Assembly (NCBI GenBank): GCA_964407285.1
Contig: CAYOVG010000096.1
Coordinates: forward strand, 1 to 19,668
DNA from: CAYOVG01 sp964407285
GTDB taxonomy: Bacteria; Desulfobacterota; Syntrophobacteria; Syntrophobacterales; Syntrophobacteraceae
Direction of reading: 5' to 3'
Length of the DNA: 19,668 nt
Positions 16,012-19,668 of the stretch are shown here, one piece after another. Numbering within the stretch: the first letter of the stretch is position 1; each line of letters starts with the position of its first letter. Under the pieces are notes generated by a model, which was given only the letters and a program-made list of their open reading frames with translations, was not told where the DNA came from and searched no databases. Position numbers and translations under genes: made by a program.

Positions 16012-16067
16012 GGAACTTGCAGCGCGTAACCCGCAACTCGCAACCGGCAACCCGGAACCCGCTCCCC
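16012..16067. repeat. Imperfect heptanucleotide array 2 (GCAACCC type)
   Basis: Eight contiguous 7-nt units in register from 16012 resemble GCAACCC, the clearest being GTAACCC, GCAACTC, GCAACCG, GCAACCC and GGAACCC. The array ends exactly at the stop codon of the HoxU-like gene on the minus strand. Confidence 0.6.
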
Positions 16068-16717
16068 TAATTTCCCTCCACCGCGAAGATCGCCCCCACG
16101 GGGCACACGTCCGCGCAGGCGTGGCACGGGTCGCACGCGCGGCGCGCGGCGTCGTCATCTTCCCCGCCGAAGGAACTCACGACGGTATCGAATCCCCTTC
16201 CCGCGAAGGTCAGCAGGCCGTGCCCATTGGACTTCCCGCAAACGTACACGCATTTTCCGCACAGCACGCACTTGCTGGGGTCGTAGCGGAAGAAGGGATG
16301 GCACAAGTCCGGCGGCAGTTCCCGCAGAATGGTTTCGAGCCGTTTCACCTTCAGGCCCACGTGCAGAAATTTCGCCATCCGCTGGAGTTCGCACCTCTTA
16401 TTGGCCGGGCAGTGGCAGCAATCCACCCGGTGCACCGAGAGGAGGAGCTGAAGCCCGGCACGCTGCAGGTTCCGCACCTCGTCCGTGTCGGTTTTCACCA
16501 CCATGCCGTCCCTTACGACGGTCCGGCACGACGCGACCGGCCGGCTTTCCCCCTCGATTTGCACGAAACAGAGCCTGCACGACGACGGAGGGCTCTCCAT
16601 TTCCTTCAGATAGCAAAGATTCGGAATGTATATATCGTTTTCCAGGCACACATCGAGGAGGCTTTCACCCTCCCCGGCAACGATTTCCTTACCGTCTACG
16701 ATCAGCTTCACGGCCAT
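16067..16717 (-). CDS. HoxU/NuoG-N-terminal-type iron-sulfur subunit
   Basis: A 216-residue electron-transfer protein. A [2Fe-2S] site is formed by C35, C47, C50 and C64 (x11, x2, x13 spacing). A His-Cys3 [4Fe-4S] site has H96, C100, C103 and C109. Two further CxxCxxCxxxC sites are C150/C153/C156/C160 and C195/C198/C201/C205. This is the N-terminal layout of NuoG and HndD, but it ends where a hydrogenase H-cluster or molybdopterin domain would begin, as in HoxU. It should carry electrons between the NuoF-like subunit and an unseen partner. ATG 16717 lies 7 nt after the stop of the NuoF-like gene, with AGGAG at 16728-16732, so translation is coupled. The longer frame from 16744 overlaps that gene and is rejected. 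Confidence 0.88.
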   Translation of the reverse strand: MAVKLIVDGKEIVAGEGESLLDVCLENDIYIPNLCYLKEMESPPSSCRLCFVQIEGESRPVASCRTVVRDGMVVKTDTDEVRNLQRAGLQLLLSVHRVDCCHCPANKRCELQRMAKFLHVGLKVKRLETILRELPPDLCHPFFRYDPSKCVLCGKCVYVCGKSNGHGLLTFAGRGFDTVVSSFGGEDDDAARRACDPCHACADVCPVGAIFAVEGN

Positions 16718-16724
16718 CTCTTTC

Positions 16725-18656
16725 TCACTCCTGCGGTCTTGCAATCACGGGGGCCAGGTGAGCGGGGGACACCTTCTTGACCGCGCTGTACTGCGGCGGA
16801 CAGGCCACGGCGCACTCACCGCACTTCACGCACCGGCTCTGATCGACGGCCTTCTTGCGGTCCTTGGTGTTGAAGATGGCCTCCACCGGGCAGGACCCGA
16901 GGCACGCGTCGCAGCCGCGCGCGCACTGCTCCAGGTCTATGTAGTACGCGGTCAGCGCCCTGCAGGCCAGGGATGGACACCGCTTTTCCCTGATATGCGC
17001 TTCGTATTCGTCCCGGAAGTACCGGAGCGACGTCAGAACGGGGTTCGGGGCCGTTTTGCCCAGCCCGCAGAGGGAGCCTTCCCTGATTTCCCGGCTCAGT
17101 CCCTCCATAAGCTCCAGGTCTCCCTCCCGCCCCTCTCCCTTCGTGATGCGCCGCAGGATGTCCAGTAGGTGGCGGGTACCGATCCGGCAGAAGGTGCACT
17201 TCCCGCAAGATTCCTTTTGGGTGAAATCCAGGAAATACCTGGCCACTTCGACCATGCAGCTATCCTCGTCCATCACCACCATGCCCCCGGAACCCATCAT
17301 GGCCCCGGCCTGGATGAGGGAATCGAAGTCGACCGGAGTATCGAGGAAGCTGTCGGGCAGACAGCCGCCGGAGGGTCCTCCGATCTGCACGGCCTTGAAT
17401 TTCTTCTGTTTGGGGACGCCGCCGCAGATGTCGAAGATGAGGGTCCGAAGGGTAGTGCCCATGGGAATTTCCACGAGTCCCGGATGGATCACCTTGCCGA
17501 CGAGCGAGAAGATGGCGGTGCCGGGGCTTTTCGGCGTGCCGGTGGATTTGAACCAGTCCGGACCGCGCCGCATGATGGCGGGTATGGTCGAGAGGGTCTT
17601 CACGTTATTGATGACGGTGGGCAGTCCCCAGAGTCCTTCCTGGACGGGGTAGGGGGGGCGGTGCCGGGGCATGCCTCTCCTGCCCTCGATGGACTGGATG
17701 AGCGCCGTCTCCTCGCCGCACACGAAGGCCCCCGATCCCTGGAACACGGTCACGTCGAAATTGAAGTCCGACCCGAGTATCCCCTCTCCCAGCAGACCGG
17801 CCTTCATGGCTTGCTCGATGGCCTGCGAGACGGTCTTCACGGCGAGGGGGTATTCGGCTCTCACGTAGACGATGCCCCGCCGCGCCCCGATCGCCAGCGC
17901 GCAAATGGTCATGCCTTCCAGCATCTGGTGCGGATTGGATTCGAGTATGGTGCGGTCCATGTATGCTCCGGGGTCTCCCTCGTCCGCGTTGCAGATGACG
18001 ACCACGTCCTTTCCGCCGCCGTTCCTCACGGCTTCCCATTTCCTGCCGGTCGGGAAGCCCGCTCCTCCTCTGCCCCTCATCCCCGAATCGAGGACCTTCC
18101 GGATGATGTCGTCCGGCGTTGCGGTAAGGGCCGAAGCCAGGCCGGAATACCCCCCCGCGGCAACGTAGGCGTGGATATCGCCGGGATCGATGTGGCCGCA
18201 CTGCTCCATGACCACCCTCTTTTCGAGGTTGAAGCGGGGGAAATCGAGCACCGATGGAATCATGTCGTTTTCTTCCATCGCCCCCAGCACGAATTCGAAG
18301 AGCGGGTCGCCTTCGACCAGGAAAGAGGCCACCAGGGCTCTCGCCTTGCCGGGAGTGACATTGTGGTAGCAAATCGGAGGAAAACCGGGATTTCGAATCA
18401 CCACAAGCGGTTCCCCGTAGCAGTGTCCCAGGCACCCCAGCGGAACGATCCCGGCTTCGATCCCGTGCTTGCGGAGGGCCTCCTCGAAAGCCGCCATGGT
18501 TTCCTTTGCGCCCGCCGCGATGCCGCATGTGGCCATGCCGATGGCGATGACCGGCACACCGGCGTCCCCTTCCCCCCCCTCGGAGTGGCGGCTCTTCGCC
18601 TCCTCCAGGAGCAGTGAGAAACGTTCCCTTACCTTATTTTCAGTCGCCGGATCCAC
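16725..18656 (-). CDS. NuoF/HndC-type NAD(P)H-oxidising flavoprotein subunit
   Basis: A 643-residue subunit. A thioredoxin-like [2Fe-2S] domain (about 30-120) has C44, C75 and C79. The NuoF core carries the FMN motif RGRGGAGFPTGRKW (194-207), the NAD-binding CNADEGDPGAYMDR (222-235) and GAFVCGEETALI (309-320). A [4Fe-4S] site is made by C484, C487, C490 and C530. Two C-terminal ferredoxin-like clusters follow: C578/C582/C585/C589, with an unusual x3 first spacing, and C609/C612/C615/C619. It should oxidise or reduce NAD(H) and feed the neighbouring iron-sulfur subunit. The GTG at 18656 is my preferred start because the open frame to 18743 lies inside the NuoE-like gene. This start gives a 17-nt overlap, and AAGGAAGG lies about 12 nt upstream. 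The start is only moderately sure. Confidence 0.9.
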   Translation of the reverse strand: MDPATENKVRERFSLLLEEAKSRHSEGGEGDAGVPVIAIGMATCGIAAGAKETMAAFEEALRKHGIEAGIVPLGCLGHCYGEPLVVIRNPGFPPICYHNVTPGKARALVASFLVEGDPLFEFVLGAMEENDMIPSVLDFPRFNLEKRVVMEQCGHIDPGDIHAYVAAGGYSGLASALTATPDDIIRKVLDSGMRGRGGAGFPTGRKWEAVRNGGGKDVVVICNADEGDPGAYMDRTILESNPHQMLEGMTICALAIGARRGIVYVRAEYPLAVKTVSQAIEQAMKAGLLGEGILGSDFNFDVTVFQGSGAFVCGEETALIQSIEGRRGMPRHRPPYPVQEGLWGLPTVINNVKTLSTIPAIMRRGPDWFKSTGTPKSPGTAIFSLVGKVIHPGLVEIPMGTTLRTLIFDICGGVPKQKKFKAVQIGGPSGGCLPDSFLDTPVDFDSLIQAGAMMGSGGMVVMDEDSCMVEVARYFLDFTQKESCGKCTFCRIGTRHLLDILRRITKGEGREGDLELMEGLSREIREGSLCGLGKTAPNPVLTSLRYFRDEYEAHIREKRCPSLACRALTAYYIDLEQCARGCDACLGSCPVEAIFNTKDRKKAVDQSRCVKCGECAVACPPQYSAVKKVSPAHLAPVIARPQE

Positions 18657-19182
18657 TTTGCCGTTCTTCCTTCCTTTCGCGTTCTCGCGCCATTTCAAAT
18701 CCCAGCAGTAGTCCCTCGACCTTGCTCGGCGCCATGTGTCCATGGGTCGTGTCGTCGATTACGGCCACGGGGGCAAGCGCACAGCACCCCACACACGCCA
18801 CCCGCTCGATGCTGAACTCCCTGTCGGGGGTGGTCTCGCCGTCCTTTACCCCGAGCTTCCTTTCGAAGTTTTCCAGTATGATGTCCCCGCCGACCACGTG
18901 GCAGGCGGTGCCCAGGCAGACTTTGATCCGGCGCCTGCCGGGGGGGTGGAACCGGAACTGGTTGTAAAACGTAGCGACACCGTACACTTCGCTCGGGGAG
19001 ATACCGATATATTCCCCCACCATTTTCATCGCGCGAGGGGCAAGATACGAGTGCCTCTCCTGGATCATCTGCAATATGGGAATAAGGTTTTCCCGCTTGC
19101 TCTCGAATGTGGGAAGCAGGGAAGCTATGTCCTGGAACATCGCCTCGTCGTTCGGATCGGGTTTCGTAATCTGCATGTCCAT
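18640..19182 (-). CDS. NuoE/HndA-type [2Fe-2S] subunit
   Basis: A 180-residue subunit with the NuoE thioredoxin-like domain. The cluster ligands are C89 and C94 (CLGTAC) and C130 and C134 (CVGCC), in the CX4C...CX3C layout. LIPILQMIQERHSYL and GVATFYNQF are typical family helices. It is the first gene of the three-subunit diaphorase operon and would pass electrons alongside the NuoF-like FMN subunit. The C-terminal tail (ARERERKEERQ) is charged and probably disordered. The start is uncertain: ATG 19182 with AGAGG 13 nt upstream is chosen, with ATG 19176 and a TTG at 19218 as alternatives. Confidence 0.88.
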   Translation of the reverse strand: MDMQITKPDPNDEAMFQDIASLLPTFESKRENLIPILQMIQERHSYLAPRAMKMVGEYIGISPSEVYGVATFYNQFRFHPPGRRRIKVCLGTACHVVGGDIILENFERKLGVKDGETTPDREFSIERVACVGCCALAPVAVIDDTTHGHMAPSKVEGLLLGFEMARERERKEERQSGSGD

Positions 19183-19379
19183 ATGTCCGTGTTGACCTCT
19201 GACTTCAATACCATTCAAAAAGGGGCGGATGCGTCCATGGAGGTTAGCGAAGCAGCACGTAATTCCTCCCGGGGAACTACTGATCGACCCTCTCCCCTCG
19301 AGTACTCTTCCATGCGCATATCCGGGGGAGCATGGGAGGAAAAGGAGGCTGAAGACGGAAATAGAAAGAATGGGGCGGC

Positions 19380-19392
19380 CCGGGGCGCCCGG
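19380..19392 (-). other. Short hairpin in the leader
   Basis: Two 5-bp arms, CCGGG and CCCGG, flank a 3-nt loop, roughly 200 nt before the NuoE-like start codon. No T tract follows on the minus strand, so it is more likely a leader structure than a terminator. Confidence 0.35.
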
Positions 19393-19431
19393 TCTTTCAG
19401 TACTTCCCTATTCGCGTTTCTTCCTTCCAGT

Positions 19432-19473
19432 CCTCCCGTCCCGTCTTTTGCCGGGGCTCTCCCGCACGGGAGG
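19432..19473 (-). promoter_or_regulatory. Mutually exclusive leader pairings
   Basis: On the minus strand CCTCCCGT (from 19466-19473) can pair with ACGGGAGG (from 19432-19439), 8 bp. Its core CTCCCG can instead fold onto the adjacent CGGGAG, forming a tight local hairpin (19459-19472). The two folds exclude each other, as in attenuators and riboswitches. No known riboswitch family is recognised. Confidence 0.35.
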
Positions 19474-19530
19474 CATCTATTCTCTCTCTCGCAATTTTTC
19501 CCGACAGGGTAAGGGACCATACCCCCTGTA

Positions 19531-19544
19531 AGTGATGTATCACT
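19531..19544. promoter_or_regulatory. Palindromic operator candidate AGTGAT-GT-ATCACT
   Basis: A perfect 6-bp inverted repeat with a 2-bp centre overlaps the proposed -10 box of the diaphorase operon. This position would let a dimeric repressor block transcription. It does not match the Rex consensus (TTGTGAA-N4-TTCACAA), so the regulator is unknown. Confidence 0.4.
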
Positions 19545-19564
19545 CCATAAGGTATTTCTGTCAA
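19536..19564 (-). promoter_or_regulatory. Candidate sigma70 promoter of the diaphorase operon
   Basis: A consensus -35 box TTGACA (19559-19564) is followed, 17 nt later, by a poor -10 box GATACA (19536-19541). It lies about 350 nt upstream of the NuoE-like start. The strong -35 with a weak -10 would suit a regulated promoter. Confidence 0.45.
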
Positions 19565-19668
19565 GGCCCAAAAGAAATTTTCGAGCATGGCCGACGGATT
19601 TGAGAGTTCAGTTTTTTATGGGATTCACAATGTGAGTTGATGTGCTATGCTCCCGATTATTGGATACT

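Larger units (their letters stand above)
15243..16066. other. 824-bp gene-free, repeat-rich spacer
   Basis: No credible coding frame is present. The 217-codon minus-strand frame across this region has compositionally odd, repeat-derived sequence and is rejected. Contents include a 13-bp palindrome (15355), a 20-bp inverted repeat (15703), two heptanucleotide arrays (15884 and 16012) and a 36-bp imperfect direct repeat (15924/15974). The stretch separates the ATP-grasp gene from the diaphorase operon on the same strand. Confidence 0.6.
19183..19668. other. Long leader and promoter region of the diaphorase operon
   Basis: No coding sequence is supported in these 486 bp. The stretch holds a candidate promoter (19536-19564), a palindrome over its -10 box, competing GC-rich hairpins at 19432-19473, a short CCGGG-GCG-CCCGG hairpin (19380-19392) and, near the right edge, TCACAATGTGA. 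If the promoter is right, the transcript leader is about 340 nt. The farthest 80 bp show no other structure. Confidence 0.5.

Noticed and set aside
15884..16067. Possible CRISPR array
   Set aside because: Units are 7 nt and contiguous with no spacers, there is no 20-40 nt repeat, and no cas gene is present.
15505..16158. A 217-codon minus-strand frame with one hydrophobic stretch
   Set aside because: Its N-terminal part overlaps the HoxU-like gene in another frame, its middle is encoded by the heptanucleotide and direct repeats, and no start signal is seen.
17541..17560. tRNA-like GGTTCAAATCC sequence on the minus strand, and a similar GGTTCGAATC at about 2084
   Set aside because: Both are inside conserved coding sequence and no cloverleaf arms flank them.
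19330..19530. A known riboswitch class (glycine, cyclic di-GMP, Moco, cobalamin) in the leader
   Set aside because: None of the conserved cores of these classes could be matched; only alternative pairings are visible.
19215..19571. A 118-codon minus-strand frame in the diaphorase leader
   Set aside because: Its composition is random-looking, no family is recognised, and it spans the proposed promoter and the hairpins. Short leader peptides such as GTG-CTG-CTT-CGC-TAA near 19260 are possible but unsupported.

Overview
The window is GC-rich bacterial chromosome with about a dozen genes, separated by unusually repeat-rich spacers. Gene content points to an anaerobic, sulfate-reducing or syntrophic bacterium of the Desulfobacterota (old Deltaproteobacteria), possibly Syntrophobacter-like. 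The main pointers are a desulforedoxin-like mini-protein, a NuoE/NuoF/NuoG-type diaphorase operon, a TSUP/DUF1634 anion exporter pair and a PreP-like M16 protease. The taxonomic call is inference, because no rRNA or other marker gene is present.

Left part (1-7400). A 51-residue cysteine-rich protein resembling desulforedoxin lies on the minus strand at 347-502, with a strong ribosome binding site and its own terminator. Plus-strand genes follow: a DUF6125-like protein (796-1359), a large PreP-type zinc metallopeptidase (1525-4500), a tandem-GAF sensor protein with no output domain (4638-5687), a spacer of hairpin repeats, and a TSUP (TauE/SafE) exporter with its DUF1634 partner (6026-7368). 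The remains of a Uma2-type nuclease gene close this section.

Middle part (7981-15242, all minus strand). Three closely spaced genes form a putative signalling operon. In transcription order they encode a membrane protein with two extracytoplasmic sensor-like regions fused to a 12-helix MFS carrier, an ABC_sub_bind-type periplasmic binding protein with no ABC permease or ATPase nearby, and a dCache-HAMP-PP2C (SpoIIE/RsbU-type) phosphatase. I infer that a ligand is bound or transported outside and its level is passed to a cytoplasmic phosphatase. This is the best candidate here for an undescribed system. Upstream, beyond a hairpin repeat, is a divergent D-Ala-D-Ala-ligase-like ATP-grasp enzyme.

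Right part (15243-19668). An 820-bp gene-free stretch carries two arrays of imperfect heptanucleotide repeats, a 36-bp direct repeat and several perfect inverted repeats. Next comes a minus-strand operon for a three-subunit NAD(P)H-oxidising iron-sulfur module (NuoE-, NuoF- and HoxU-like), with no hydrogenase or formate dehydrogenase catalytic subunit in the window. Its leader appears long and structured, with a candidate promoter overlapped by a perfect palindrome.

No rRNA, tRNA, CRISPR array or intact insertion sequence was seen.
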